In this document: positions 17,035 to 26,204 of the stretch, piece after piece
How the letters are laid out: each line of letters starts with the position of its first letter
Numbering within the stretch: position 1 is the stretch's first letter
From: Archaeoglobaceae archaeon
Lineage (GTDB): Archaea > Halobacteriota > Archaeoglobi > Archaeoglobales > Archaeoglobaceae
DNA: 64,000 bases
Assembly (NCBI GenBank): GCA_027064525.1
Contig: JAMOPJ010000018.1
Span: 1 to 64,000, forward strand
Reading direction: 5' to 3'
Notes under the pieces: generated by a model
The model's input: the letters and a program-made list of their open reading frames with translations, nothing else
Database searches by the model: none
What the model was told of the DNA's origin: nothing
Program-made: the position numbers and the translations under genes

Positions 17035-18423
17035 CTATTGCCTAGAGGATCTAATTTGCTCCCCGATTATCCTATCCAACTCCTTCAGAAATTCTTCTTC
17101 CATACCTCTCGGAATAGTTGCACCAGCTGCGATGCTGTGCCCGCCACCTTGTCCTCCAACCTTCGCCGCAGCAACCTTTATCGCCTTTGCAAGGTGAACA
17201 CCTCTCTCAACGAGCCTTTGCGTGGCTCTCGCAGAAACTTTAACCCCCTCCTCGCTATAGGCAAAAGCCACTATCGGCTTGTTCAAATTGGCTTTGGAGA
17301 AACACATTCCAGCCACTATGCCCACAATCGTATCCAGTATCTCGTTTCCGGCATGGAAGAACTGGATGTTCTCCAACTCAACTATTCCTATCTCATCGAC
17401 GAGCTTCAAACCTTCAGATAGATTCTTTCTGTGATTTCTCAGCAGACTCCTTGCCTTCTTGAAAGCTTCATCCCTGTCCCCCAAGCACACTTTGAGTCCG
17501 ATATCGCAGTAGCCGTATCTTGCCGTTGCATTCAAGAGTGTTGAGAACTCCATCGCATCCCTCAATTCCGTTCCCACCTCTTCATGCAAGAGAATGTATG
17601 TTTCGCCTACGAGCCTCTTTATCAACTTTATTGGCATTCCAGCTTCGATGCAAATCTTTACGAGCTCTGAAACGATAATTTTTCTCTCTTCCGGCGTTAA
17701 ATCGATCCATCTTCTCCAAAGATCCCCATCTTTCAGCGGAATGCCTAAGCTCTCGAGGAATTCTATAGCACCTTTTTCGTTCCCGCTTATCCCCGGCAAA
17801 TATGGATCGAAGGTGTATTCGAGCATCTTGTAGATCGGGCGGGTTTGTTTTCCGAAGAACCTCAAATCTCTAACGACTTCGATGAACTTCCCTTCAACTG
17901 CTTCTTCTAAGATCTTCCGATTCAAACCAAGTAGTCTTCCCTCTCTCGAATCCTGAAGATCTCCAACCGCCCCAACTATCGCTATGGAGACGAGATCGTA
18001 GTTGAATCCCAAGTTCTTGGCAACTAAGTAAGTGGTCGTCGCTCCGCAGAGATCGTAAGCACCGTCATATCCGAAGTCATGAGGATTCAGCTGGAATCTG
18101 TAATAACAGTTTGCGGGATTGTGATGATCCGTGATCACGCAATCTATATCGTGCTTGAGTATTAGATCGAGAGCTCCACTTCCTAAATCCGTAAACCAAA
18201 CGAATCGATTCGTGTTGGCAAGATCCTCGATGAACTTCGAATCGAGATTCTTGACGAACACTATGTCGGCCTCGACTCCCATTCTGTTCAGAGATTCGAG
18301 CGCTATCGCTCCAGAGGTTATACCATCTGCATCTATATGAGTTACGACTATCACATCATCCTGCATCCTTATGAGCTCTGCTATCTCCCTTGCCCTCTTT
18401 AAGATTTCGAGCATTGGAATCAT
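17035..18423 (-). CDS. DHH/DHHA1 phosphoesterase, RecJ-like nuclease
   Basis: The 462-residue protein shows the DHH family metal motifs: THIDADGITSGA, DLGSG and VITDHHNP. The C-terminal DHHA1 signature is GGQGGGHSIAAGATIP. Archaeal relatives (GAN/RecJ-like) are single-strand nucleases, some bound to the GINS replication complex, while others degrade oligonucleotides. ATG 18414 is an alternative start. It is transcribed divergently from the zinc-ribbon gene at 18474. Confidence 0.9.
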   Translation of the reverse strand: MIPMLEILKRAREIAELIRMQDDVIVVTHIDADGITSGAIALESLNRMGVEADIVFVKNLDSKFIEDLANTNRFVWFTDLGSGALDLILKHDIDCVITDHHNPANCYYRFQLNPHDFGYDGAYDLCGATTTYLVAKNLGFNYDLVSIAIVGAVGDLQDSREGRLLGLNRKILEEAVEGKFIEVVRDLRFFGKQTRPIYKMLEYTFDPYLPGISGNEKGAIEFLESLGIPLKDGDLWRRWIDLTPEERKIIVSELVKICIEAGMPIKLIKRLVGETYILLHEEVGTELRDAMEFSTLLNATARYGYCDIGLKVCLGDRDEAFKKARSLLRNHRKNLSEGLKLVDEIGIVELENIQFFHAGNEILDTIVGIVAGMCFSKANLNKPIVAFAYSEEGVKVSARATQRLVERGVHLAKAIKVAAAKVGGQGGGHSIAAGATIPRGMEEEFLKELDRIIGEQIRSSRQ

Positions 18424-18473
18424 TTAGGACAACCTGACTAAAAAGCATATTGGAAAGAGTTTTAAACGTAGAT

Positions 18474-18695
18474 ATGGTTGTGACAACTATGGAGGAAATA
18501 GAATTTGAATGTCCGGTTTGCGATGATGGAAAAAAGCACAAGGGAATAGTTCTTAAAAGGGTTAAGAGTGATAAGAAGAACAGGGAGATAATCGAAGTTA
18601 AGTGCCAAGACTGCGGGAGGGTAGGCAGGATAATAAGACTCGGAGACATAGATACGGAGATTTACGATTTTCCCTCACCGGAAGAGTTCAGCTGA
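18474..18695 (+). CDS. Small zinc-ribbon protein
   Basis: The protein has 73 residues from ATG 18474 (the ATG at 18489 is also possible, preceded by GGTTGTGA). A zinc ribbon is formed by CPVCDDG and CQDCGRVG about 30 residues apart, followed by an acidic tail. It resembles archaeal Elf1-like or small zinc-ribbon proteins, but I cannot assign a function. Its 3' end overlaps the convergent PfkB gene by eight bases. Confidence 0.72.
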   Translation: MVVTTMEEIEFECPVCDDGKKHKGIVLKRVKSDKKNREIIEVKCQDCGRVGRIIRLGDIDTEIYDFPSPEEFS

Positions 18696-19572
18696 TTTTT
18701 GGCAATCCCTCCCTCGCCCCAACCTTTTGTATGCACAGCGATGCTACATAGTTTCCGAATTTTCCGCAATCCTCTAAATCCATCCCTTTAAGGTATCCGT
18801 ATAGAAATCCGGCGTTGAAGGCATCTCCAGCTCCGGTGGTATCCACAGCTTCAACGCTTAAGGCTGGAATTTCAAGTTCTATCTTTCCATCTGTTATGTA
18901 ACAACCCCTCTCACCCAACTTAACTACGACAACCTCGACTCCCATATTGAGGATCTCTCTTGCTCCCTCCTTATAGTTTAATCCGGTTAATATCTCTATC
19001 TCTATCGAATTTGGCATGAATATCGTCGTCTCCTTAATTATATCCTTTAGATCGTTTAACCCTCTCTCAGCGTAAACCGCTCCGGGATCGAAGCTTACGA
19101 TTCCATCGAACGTCTTAGCGAGCTTCTTCTGCGATCTAAACGAATCTTCTCCAAGCTTGCATATGAAAGAAGTCAGGTGGAGTAGCCTGAACTTGGAAAC
19201 GTAATCTAAATCGATCTCTTCAAATCTGATGGTGTCGTTAACGCCGGGATCGACCAGTATAGCTCTATTTCCAAATTCGTCCACGAATATTAAAGCGTTT
19301 CCGCTTCTCCCTTCTGCCCTTATTACCTGATAGGTATCCACTCCTTCTTTCTCCAAATCCTTCAGCAGGAAGTCGCCATCAGCATCGTTCCCAACTTTCC
19401 CGATGTATCCCGTCTTTAGGCCCAACCTCGATAAGCCGACTATCGTATTCGAAGCGGAACCGCCCGCAAAAATCTTAACATCCTTGACGAACGCCTCTTC
19501 CTCAGCTTTTGGAATTTTATTTACGAGATATATCTTATCAACATTCAGCGCTCCGAAACCGATTGCATCCAT
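18688..19572 (-). CDS. PfkB/ribokinase family sugar kinase
   Basis: This 294-residue kinase carries both PfkB signatures: GGSASNTIVGLSRLG near residue 37 and DTTGAGDAFNAGF near residue 245, with the catalytic Asp in GAGDAF. These enzymes phosphorylate sugars or nucleosides with ATP or ADP. The substrate cannot be told from sequence. It is divergent from the triosephosphate isomerase gene, and the two share a 49-base promoter region with one CAATTTATATTTTG box. Confidence 0.9.
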   Translation of the reverse strand: MDAIGFGALNVDKIYLVNKIPKAEEEAFVKDVKIFAGGSASNTIVGLSRLGLKTGYIGKVGNDADGDFLLKDLEKEGVDTYQVIRAEGRSGNALIFVDEFGNRAILVDPGVNDTIRFEEIDLDYVSKFRLLHLTSFICKLGEDSFRSQKKLAKTFDGIVSFDPGAVYAERGLNDLKDIIKETTIFMPNSIEIEILTGLNYKEGAREILNMGVEVVVVKLGERGCYITDGKIELEIPALSVEAVDTTGAGDAFNAGFLYGYLKGMDLEDCGKFGNYVASLCIQKVGAREGLPKIS

Positions 19573-19621
19573 ATTCCATTTTTAGCAATAACAATTTATA
19601 TTTTGTTGCCAACTTTCAATT

Positions 19622-20281
19622 ATGGGTGTGATAATCATCAACTTTAAAGCGTATTCGGAGGGCTTCGGTAGGAAGGGCTATGAAATTGCAAAAGCGGCTG
19701 AAGAAGTAGCAAGTAAGGTCGACGACTACATAGCAATCGCCCCAACCTTTCTGGATTTGGCAGAATTTGCAAAGCTTAACATAGATGTCTACGCACAACA
19801 CGTCGATGCGATCGATTTTGGCAGTCATACTGGCAGAATTACGGCTGAGATGATAAAAGAAGCCGGAGCAAAGGGGAGCTTGATTAATCACAGCGAGAGA
19901 AGGCTTAGGCTTGCGGATATCGAATTTCTCGTTAGTAAGTTCAAGAAGCTGGATTTGATTTCGGTTGTCTGCACGAACAACGTCGCAACGACAAAAGCAG
20001 CAGCAGCGTTGGATCCTGACTATGTAGCCGTCGAACCGCCAGAACTGATTGGAACAGGAATTCCAGTCAGCAAAGCTGAGCCGGAAGTTGTGGAAGGTGC
20101 TGTAAAAGCTGCCAAAGAGGTAAATCCGAAGGTTAAAGTGCTCTGTGGGGCTGGAATAACCAACCACGAAGATTACGTAGCGGCTTTGGATTTGGGAGCT
20201 GAAGGTGTTCTGTTAGCGAGCGGGATAGTTAAAGCTAAAGATCCCAAGAAAGCTCTGGAGGAGCTTGTAGGTTTAAGATAA
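19622..20281 (+). CDS. tpiA: Triosephosphate isomerase
   Basis: At 219 residues it has the short archaeal tetrameric form. It interconverts dihydroxyacetone phosphate and glyceraldehyde-3-phosphate. Substrate Asn/Lys lie in INFKAYSEG, the catalytic His in INHSERR, the catalytic Glu in VAVEPPELIGTG, and the phosphate-binding loop is CGAGITNHEDY. ATG 19622 is ~26 bases after the TATA-like ATTTATATTTT, indicating a leaderless transcript. Confidence 0.97.
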   Translation: MGVIIINFKAYSEGFGRKGYEIAKAAEEVASKVDDYIAIAPTFLDLAEFAKLNIDVYAQHVDAIDFGSHTGRITAEMIKEAGAKGSLINHSERRLRLADIEFLVSKFKKLDLISVVCTNNVATTKAAAALDPDYVAVEPPELIGTGIPVSKAEPEVVEGAVKAAKEVNPKVKVLCGAGITNHEDYVAALDLGAEGVLLASGIVKAKDPKKALEELVGLR

Positions 20282-20326
20282 TCAAAAAGAAAATCTTTTA
20301 TTTTAATCATTATAAATTTTAAATGT

Positions 20327-20917
20327 ATGAAGGCGAACGAGACTGCGATTTTGCTTATAGAGTTTCAAAAGGAGTTTTGCTCAGAGGATGGAATTCTTTA
20401 TGGGCTTGTAAAGGACCAGCTTGAGGGTGTAATTCCAAGAACGGCCAAACTCGTTGAAGAGGCTAGGAGAAAAGGTTGTCTCATCGTTCACATACCCATA
20501 TCGTTCAGCGAAGATTACAAGGAGCTTGGCAATCCGACCGGAATTCTAAAGGCTGTAGTTGACAGCGGTGCATTCAAAAAGGGATCTAAGGGCGTAGAAT
20601 GGGTAGACGAGCTAAAGCCTGCTCCGGAGGATATAGTGGTTGAGGGTAAGAAGACCATCGGAGCCTTCGCCTCGACGAACTTGGACTTCATTCTGAGAAG
20701 TAGAGGGATTAAGAACGTTGCTGTTACTGGTTTCATAACGAACTTCTGCGTCGAATCCACGGTCAGAGAAGCTTACGACAGAGGATACAATGTTGTAGTT
20801 ATCAAGGACTGCACGGTTGCGAGATCGGAAGAGGAGCAAAAGTTTGCTGAGGAGAGGATATTCCCAGCGTTTGGGGAAGTCTTAACACATGAAGAATTTT
20901 TGAATAAGTTAGAATGA
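20327..20917 (+). CDS. Isochorismatase-family cysteine hydrolase
   Basis: The 196-residue hydrolase has the nucleophile Cys in GFITNFCVESTVREAYDRGY and the Lys in EGKKTIGAFASTNL. The first catalytic residue, usually Asp in the strand xxxxDMQxDF, reads ILLIEFQKEF, so Glu takes its place. Family members cleave isochorismate, nicotinamide or carbamoyl compounds. Substrate is unknown here. A TATA-like TTATAAATTTTAAATG run lies just upstream. Confidence 0.88.
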   Translation: MKANETAILLIEFQKEFCSEDGILYGLVKDQLEGVIPRTAKLVEEARRKGCLIVHIPISFSEDYKELGNPTGILKAVVDSGAFKKGSKGVEWVDELKPAPEDIVVEGKKTIGAFASTNLDFILRSRGIKNVAVTGFITNFCVESTVREAYDRGYNVVVIKDCTVARSEEEQKFAEERIFPAFGEVLTHEEFLNKLE

Positions 20918-20979
20918 ATTTCTATATTCAATTTTTTTGAGTCGAAAGTTGCTTATACGATACCGATGCACAATTATCG

Positions 20980-22653
20980 ATGAGCCTAACGTTTCGTGAA
21001 TTTGCGGAATTCTGCTCCATCTTGGAAAGAATATCCTCGACTCTCGAAATGACGGCAAGAATAGCCACATTCATAAAGAGGATTGAGAACGATGACGACC
21101 TTTACAACGTGATCCTTTTCCTCATGGGTCAGGTTTATCCGAGCTGGGACGAGAGGGAGCTTGGAGTGGGTGTTGGCCTCATCTACGAAGCTCTCAAAGT
21201 AGTCAGCGGGGTTGACAGAAGAAAGATAGAGCAACTCGTTAAGGAGTATGGCGACTTGGGTTTAGCTGCGGAGAAGTTGATAAGGGGAAAGTCGCAGATG
21301 ACCCTCTTTGCCGAAGAACTTACAATTGCAAAGGTTAGAGAAATATTCGACAAGATAGCATCGCTTGAAGGAGAAGGAAGCCAGAAGAGGAAAGTTATGC
21401 TCTTAACAGATCTCTACGTTTCTGCATCGCCGATAGAGGCGAGGTATCTTACGAGGTTGATCTTGGGAGAGATGAGGCTTGGCGTTGGAGAAGGAATTAT
21501 CAGGGATGCGATAGCGAGGGCTTTTTTGGTGGATGCAGAATTGGTCGAGAGAGCATACATGATAACGAATGATCTCGGTAGAGTGGCGGTTGTAGCTAAA
21601 AATAAGGGTAAGGAGGGACTTAAAGAGCTTAAGATCGAGTTACATGTGCCCGTTAGGATGATGCTCGCTCAGGTTGCCGAAAGCATAGAGGAAGCGATCA
21701 GGGAAATGAAGAACGTTGCAGTGGAGTGGAAGTTCGATGGAAGCAGAGTTCAGGTTCATTGGGGCAATGGAAAGGTTACGATCTATTCGAGGAGGTTAGA
21801 AAACGTCACCAAAGCTTTGCCTGAGGTTGTAGAGGCTATCAAGAAGAGCGTTAAGGAAGGTGTGATCTTGGATGGGGAAGTTATAGCCGTGAAGGATGGT
21901 AAGCCGATGCCGTTCCAACATGTGCTCAGGAGGTTCAGAAGGAAGCACGAAATAACAAAGGTTATGGGTGAAATATCGCTCATCGTTTACTTCTTCGATA
22001 TCCTATACAACGATGGTGAAGTAATCGATCTTCCGCTTGAGGAGAGGAGGAAAGTGCTCGAATCCGTCGTTAGGGAGAATGAAATAGTCAAGATTGCGAA
22101 GCAAGTGGTTACGAATAAAAAAGAGGAGATAGAGAAGGTATTCAGAGAAGCCTTAGAAGCGGGGCATGAGGGGGCGATGCTCAAAAATCCGAAATCGCCA
22201 TACATCCCCGGAAAAAGAGGTAAGCACTGGCTTAAGCTGAAGGAGGTCATGGAAACTCTGGATTTGGTCGTCATAGGTGGTGAATGGGGCGAAGGGAGAA
22301 GGAGCCACCTCATAAGTTCGTTCGAACTGGCTTGTATTGATCCAGTGACGGGAAAGCTACTGCCCATCGGGAAGGTTGGAACCGGATTTACGGATGAAGA
22401 CCTTGAGGAGTTGACGGAACTCTTCAAACCACTCATCGAATATGAAGAAGGGAAGAAGATCAAGTTCCAGCCGAAGATAGTGTTTGAAGTAGCGTATCAG
22501 GAGATACAGAAGAGTCCGAAATATGAAAGTGGATACGCCTTGAGATTTCCACGTTTCATAAGGGTGAGAGACGACAAGAGTCCAGAGGAAGCTGATACGA
22601 TAGACAGAGTTGCAAGACTATACGAGAGCCAGTTTAAAAAGAAAACAACTTAA
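20980..22653 (+). CDS. lig: ATP-dependent DNA ligase
   Basis: At 557 residues it has the typical archaeal LigI length. The adenylation Lys is in motif I (EWKFDGSRVQVHW). Motif III (ILDGEVIA), motif IV (HEGAMLKNP) and motif V (KHWLKLKE) follow in order, after an N-terminal DNA-binding domain. The C-terminal OB-fold includes GEWGEGRRSHLISSFELA. It seals nicks during Okazaki fragment maturation and repair. No other gene shares its transcript. Confidence 0.97.
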   Translation: MSLTFREFAEFCSILERISSTLEMTARIATFIKRIENDDDLYNVILFLMGQVYPSWDERELGVGVGLIYEALKVVSGVDRRKIEQLVKEYGDLGLAAEKLIRGKSQMTLFAEELTIAKVREIFDKIASLEGEGSQKRKVMLLTDLYVSASPIEARYLTRLILGEMRLGVGEGIIRDAIARAFLVDAELVERAYMITNDLGRVAVVAKNKGKEGLKELKIELHVPVRMMLAQVAESIEEAIREMKNVAVEWKFDGSRVQVHWGNGKVTIYSRRLENVTKALPEVVEAIKKSVKEGVILDGEVIAVKDGKPMPFQHVLRRFRRKHEITKVMGEISLIVYFFDILYNDGEVIDLPLEERRKVLESVVRENEIVKIAKQVVTNKKEEIEKVFREALEAGHEGAMLKNPKSPYIPGKRGKHWLKLKEVMETLDLVVIGGEWGEGRRSHLISSFELACIDPVTGKLLPIGKVGTGFTDEDLEELTELFKPLIEYEEGKKIKFQPKIVFEVAYQEIQKSPKYESGYALRFPRFIRVRDDKSPEEADTIDRVARLYESQFKKKTT

Positions 22654-22663
22654 AAAATTAAAT

Positions 22664-22978
22664 TTATTCGCCGATTTCCTTTTTCAGTTCTTCGATCATC
22701 CTTTCAAGTTCGTCGAGTTCCACGAATTTATACTCCTTCTCGCCAACTCCAGCCAATTTCCAAAACAACCTCGCGATGATCGGCATTAGCTTTCCAGCAT
22801 AGCCGGGAGCGTGAGGAAGTAACTCAGCAGCGATGTCACCAAGCTTTTCCAACTGTTCCTTCGTAAGTTTGTCGAGCTTTTCACTTGCGGAACCTAGAAG
22901 AGCGATGCCAGCGCCCAAAACCTTTTCCCTCTTGGCGTAATACTTGGCAGCCTCGCTCGTAATTCTATGGACCCCCAT
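22664..22978 (-). CDS. Conserved-looking helical protein, unknown
   Basis: The protein has 104 residues from ATG 22978, chosen because GGAGGTG precedes it. The longer frame starts at 22993. It is predicted helical, with KLDKLTKEQLEKLGDIAAELLPHAPGYAGKLMPII and a charged C-terminus (LDELERMIEELKKEIGE). There are no membrane segments or catalytic motifs I can name. It is convergent with the ligase gene, 10 bases away. Confidence 0.7.
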   Translation of the reverse strand: MGVHRITSEAAKYYAKREKVLGAGIALLGSASEKLDKLTKEQLEKLGDIAAELLPHAPGYAGKLMPIIARLFWKLAGVGEKEYKFVELDELERMIEELKKEIGE

Positions 22979-23229
22979 ATTTAACACCTCCAATATTTGC
23001 TATTGCTTTTCTCATATTTAATATTTTCGTCAATTATAAAATTTTGATCAAAATATAGCTTCAGCTAAAGCATTTTTAAGCGTCAGACAATTTGGTTAAA
23101 AAATTTTTTGACTAAATTTATAAAGATCGGCCTTGAGAATTGAACGATGTTAAAACTTAAGCTATGAATGATAAAAATTTTGGTTGCGTTTACCTCGAAT
23201 TTTCTGAGACTACTCGGAATAAAGCTATG

Positions 23230-24675
23230 TTAGATATCCAGATACCTCATGAACTCCCAAGGTGTGATGTATAAGCAATATTGGTTCCACTCGTCGATCT
23301 TTATGCTCATGAAGGCGTCGAAGATGTGGCTTCCGAGAACCTTCTGCAGAACTTCGTCGCTTGCCAAGTGATCGAGAGCGTCTCTAAGCGTTGTCGGTAA
23401 CTCGCCAACTCCAAGCTCTTTCTTCTCCTTCGGTGATAGCTCGTATACGTCCTTCATCAGTGGGTCACCGGGGTCGATCTTCTTTTTGATACCATCCAAA
23501 CCAGCAGCGAGCATCGCTGGAATGGCCAAGTATGGGTTGCAGCTCGGATCGGCACCTCTGTATTCGACTCTGATAGCTGAAGGCTTCTTGAAGTAGACCG
23601 GGACTCTAACCAATGCAGATCTGTTCTTTGGGCTCCAGCAAATGTAGATCGGAGCCTCGAATCCCGGAACGAGTCTCTTGTATGAGTTCACGGTTGGACA
23701 GCATAGAGCTGTCAAAGCCTTAGCGTGCTCGAGCAATCCACCGATGTAGTATCTTGCCGTCTGGCTCAAGCCAAACTCGTCATCTGGATCCGCAAAGAGG
23801 TTCTTGCCTTTGAACGGCTCACCCTTCCATAGGCTCTGATGTGTATGCATTCCGCTCGCGTTGTCCAAGTAGAGAGGTTTCGGCATGAATGTCGCTATGA
23901 GCCCCATCATCTTGGCAACGTTCTTCGCTGTGAACTTGTAGAGGTAGAACGCATCACCGACATCAACCATCTGCTTCGGCTTGAAGTCCAACTCAACCTG
24001 CCCGGCAGCGACTTCGTGGTGATGGTATTCAATCGTAACGCCGAGCTGATCCAAGTAGTGGACGAGCAAGTTTCTGTATTCTACGGTGGTATCCTCTGGC
24101 GGTGGTCTGAAGTAGCCCTCCTTTGGCCTTATTATGAAGTTGTTTCCAGCCATGAGCTCGGGGCTTTCGGGCATTACCCTCGGCGGACCCCATGAGTCTC
24201 CAGCACCACCGTTCGGAGAAACCCAGAGATCCCATGCAAGCATTGTCGGATCGACGCTCTCGAAGACGAAGAACTCAATTTCTGGGCCGAAGATTGCAGA
24301 TTTTCCTTCCTCCTTGAGCTGCTTCTCAAGTCTCTCCGCTACGTATCCTCTTGGATCACACTCTGCAAGTTGCTCTCCACCAGCCTCATAGACGTTACCG
24401 AACATTATCGCACTCTTCTGAATAGGATCGTCGATCCACGGGATTACTCTTAGAGTGCTCGGATCTGCCTTCCAGACCATGTCACTCTGTTCGATCGTCT
24501 TGAAACCTCTTATGGAAGATCCATCAAAACCGATTCCTTCGAAAGCGTCGCCCTCAATAAACTCTCTCGCTGGAATTGAGAACATCATTAGGTATCCTCT
24601 GACATCTGGAAACGCACAAAGAACTTGCTTAACGTTGTTCTCCTCCAAAATCTTCTTCGTATGCTCTACGTCCAT
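23230..24675 (-). CDS. glnA: Glutamine synthetase, type I
   Basis: The 481-residue enzyme condenses glutamate and ammonia with ATP. It shows GFDGSSIRGF, the metal/substrate motifs FGPEIEFFVFE, VEYRNLLVHYLDQLGVTIEYHHHEVAAGQVELD and NASGMHTHQSLW, and RVPVYFKKPSAIRVEYRGADPSCNPYLA. The C-terminal DVYELSPKEKKEL lacks the adenylylated Tyr context of the beta subdivision, so it is the alpha type, regulated by feedback instead. ATG 24675 fits the family start and follows GAGGGTGAT. A TTTAAAAATATAA box lies near 24762. Confidence 0.96.
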   Translation of the reverse strand: MDVEHTKKILEENNVKQVLCAFPDVRGYLMMFSIPAREFIEGDAFEGIGFDGSSIRGFKTIEQSDMVWKADPSTLRVIPWIDDPIQKSAIMFGNVYEAGGEQLAECDPRGYVAERLEKQLKEEGKSAIFGPEIEFFVFESVDPTMLAWDLWVSPNGGAGDSWGPPRVMPESPELMAGNNFIIRPKEGYFRPPPEDTTVEYRNLLVHYLDQLGVTIEYHHHEVAAGQVELDFKPKQMVDVGDAFYLYKFTAKNVAKMMGLIATFMPKPLYLDNASGMHTHQSLWKGEPFKGKNLFADPDDEFGLSQTARYYIGGLLEHAKALTALCCPTVNSYKRLVPGFEAPIYICWSPKNRSALVRVPVYFKKPSAIRVEYRGADPSCNPYLAIPAMLAAGLDGIKKKIDPGDPLMKDVYELSPKEKKELGVGELPTTLRDALDHLASDEVLQKVLGSHIFDAFMSIKIDEWNQYCLYITPWEFMRYLDI

Positions 24676-24950
24676 CCCATCACCCTCTTTTAAATTTTTC
24701 ATAACACTCATATCATCGCTATATAATTCTTTCGATGATTTGGTAAAATTCTGAAGATCCTTTAAAAATATAATATCGGGCTAAGAATTCTTTAGCCGTT
24801 TAAGATTCAATCATAGAGGTTATAAATCATAATCCAATTTCATAAAAAATATATATTATATCAGTTGGAACATATATTCGTAAGATTAAAATAGCTCAAA
24901 AACCGAATCGATCATAGACAACAAGTGAAAAATCAGTTTGATATAAAGAT

Positions 24951-25008
24951 TGTAGCTCCGCCAACCGACCCGAGATCATGTTTATCACTCGGGCGTGGAC
25001 AGCGGAGC
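24951..25008 (-). ncRNA. Candidate H/ACA guide RNA, divergent from radA
   Basis: On the minus strand a 7-bp closing stem (GCTCCGC 25008-25002 with GCGGAGC 24961-24955) holds pocket strands TGTCCACG and TCGGTTG. The upper stem is CCCGAG/CTCGGG, and the loop TGATAAACATGAT has the UGA...AUGA pattern of a K-loop. ACA (24953-24951) follows one base after the stem. The upper stem to ACA distance is 15 bases, matching the H/ACA rule. A CTTAAATAC box (25029-25037) lies 26 bases before the predicted 5' end. Its compactness and agreement with the rule make it a strong candidate. The rRNA target was not determined. Confidence 0.68.
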
Positions 25009-25038
25009 GATATATAGTTGGTTAGGATGTATTTAAGC
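25008..25038. promoter_or_regulatory. Overlapping divergent promoters of radA and the H/ACA-like RNA
   Basis: Two TATA-like boxes lie here. GATATATAG (25008-25016) would start the radA message near 25038. GTATTTAAG (25029-25037), read on the minus strand, would start the RNA near 25008. Each start falls within the other's promoter. Confidence 0.45.
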
Positions 25039-25057
25039 GTAACGGAGAGGTGAATGT

Positions 25058-26050
25058 ATGGCGAAGAAGGATGTTGAGGAGGGAATTGAAGGAAAGATGG
25101 TAGATCTTGAAGATTTACCGGGAGTTGGGCCTGCGATAGCTGAGAAATTGAGAGAGGCTGGATTCACGACGATTGAGGCTGTAGCTGTTGCGTCTCCTCA
25201 AGAGCTTAGTGCTGTAGCCGAGATAGGGGAGGCTACCGCTGCTAAGATCATCACAGCTGCGAGAAAATTGGCTAATATGGGTGGATTCGAGAGCGGAGAG
25301 AAGTTGTTGGAGAGAAGGCAGAGTATAGGTAAGATCACAACGGGTAGCAAGGCTTTAGATGAGCTTTTAGGTGGAGGAATCGAGACTCAGGCTATTACCG
25401 AGCTCTTCGGAGAGTTTGGATCAGGAAAGACTCAGATATGCCACCAGCTTGCAGTAAACGTTCAACTTCCGAAGGATCAGGGTGGGCTTGAGGGCTCGGT
25501 AATCGTGATCGATACGGAAAACACATTCCGTCCGGAGAGGATAGTCCAGATGGCCGAAGCCAAGGGGTTGGATCCCAAGGATGTTTTGAAGAACATATAC
25601 GTTGCTCAGGCTTACAACTCGAACCATCAGATGCTACTCGTTGACAACGCAAAGGAGTTGGCTCAGAAGTTGATGAAAGAAGGTAAGCCGGTAAGACTGC
25701 TCATAGTAGATTCCTTAACATCTCACTTCAGAGCGGAATACGTTGGAAGAGGAACTTTAGCTGACAGACAGCAAAAGTTGAACAAACACCTCCACGATCT
25801 GATGAGGTTCGGCGAAATCTTCAACGCTGCGATAGTGGTCACGAACCAAGTTCAGGCAAAGCCTGATGCGTTCTACGGTGATCCAACGAGGCCGATAGGT
25901 GGACATGTAGTGGCTCACACTGCAACCTTCAGAATTTACCTGAAGAAGAGCAAGGGAGAGCTTAGAGTTGCGAGGTTGATAGATTCGCCACACCTGCCGG
26001 AAGGAGAGGTAGTTTTCAGAATTACCGAAAGGGGTATCGAAGATAAATAA
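25058..26050 (+). CDS. radA: DNA repair and recombination protein RadA
   Basis: The 330-residue RecA-family recombinase has an N-terminal helix-hairpin-helix domain ([19 protein letters not shown]), Walker [10 protein letters not shown] near residue 125, and Walker B LLIVDSLT. The DNA-binding loops and [16 protein letters not shown] follow. It forms filaments on single-stranded DNA for strand exchange. No intein is present, although radA is an insertion host in some archaea. SD-like GAGAGGTGA precedes ATG 25058. Confidence 0.97.
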   Translation: MAKKDVEEGIEGKMVDLEDLPGVGPAIAEKLREAGFTTIEAVAVASPQELSAVAEIGEATAAKIITAARKLANMGGFESGEKLLERRQSIGKITTGSKALDELLGGGIETQAITELFGEFGSGKTQICHQLAVNVQLPKDQGGLEGSVIVIDTENTFRPERIVQMAEAKGLDPKDVLKNIYVAQAYNSNHQMLLVDNAKELAQKLMKEGKPVRLLIVDSLTSHFRAEYVGRGTLADRQQKLNKHLHDLMRFGEIFNAAIVVTNQVQAKPDAFYGDPTRPIGGHVVAHTATFRIYLKKSKGELRVARLIDSPHLPEGEVVFRITERGIEDK

Positions 26051-26204
26051 ACTTGAAAATTTATCTTTTTATTTTGAAAATTTACATCCTCTATGATCTT
26101 CTTGAAATTCGACGTTTCTCGTGCCATCTACATAAGCGGATGCGTAAGCATTTGCGTAGTCCAACTAAAAAACTTATAAATATCCTACGCAGACCTTTCG
26201 CTTA

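Noticed and set aside
26130-26170. Hairpin GATGC-GTAA-GCAT upstream of the KaiC-like gene as a regulatory RNA
   Set aside because: Short, partly G-U paired and without ACA or C/D boxes. It may be chance.
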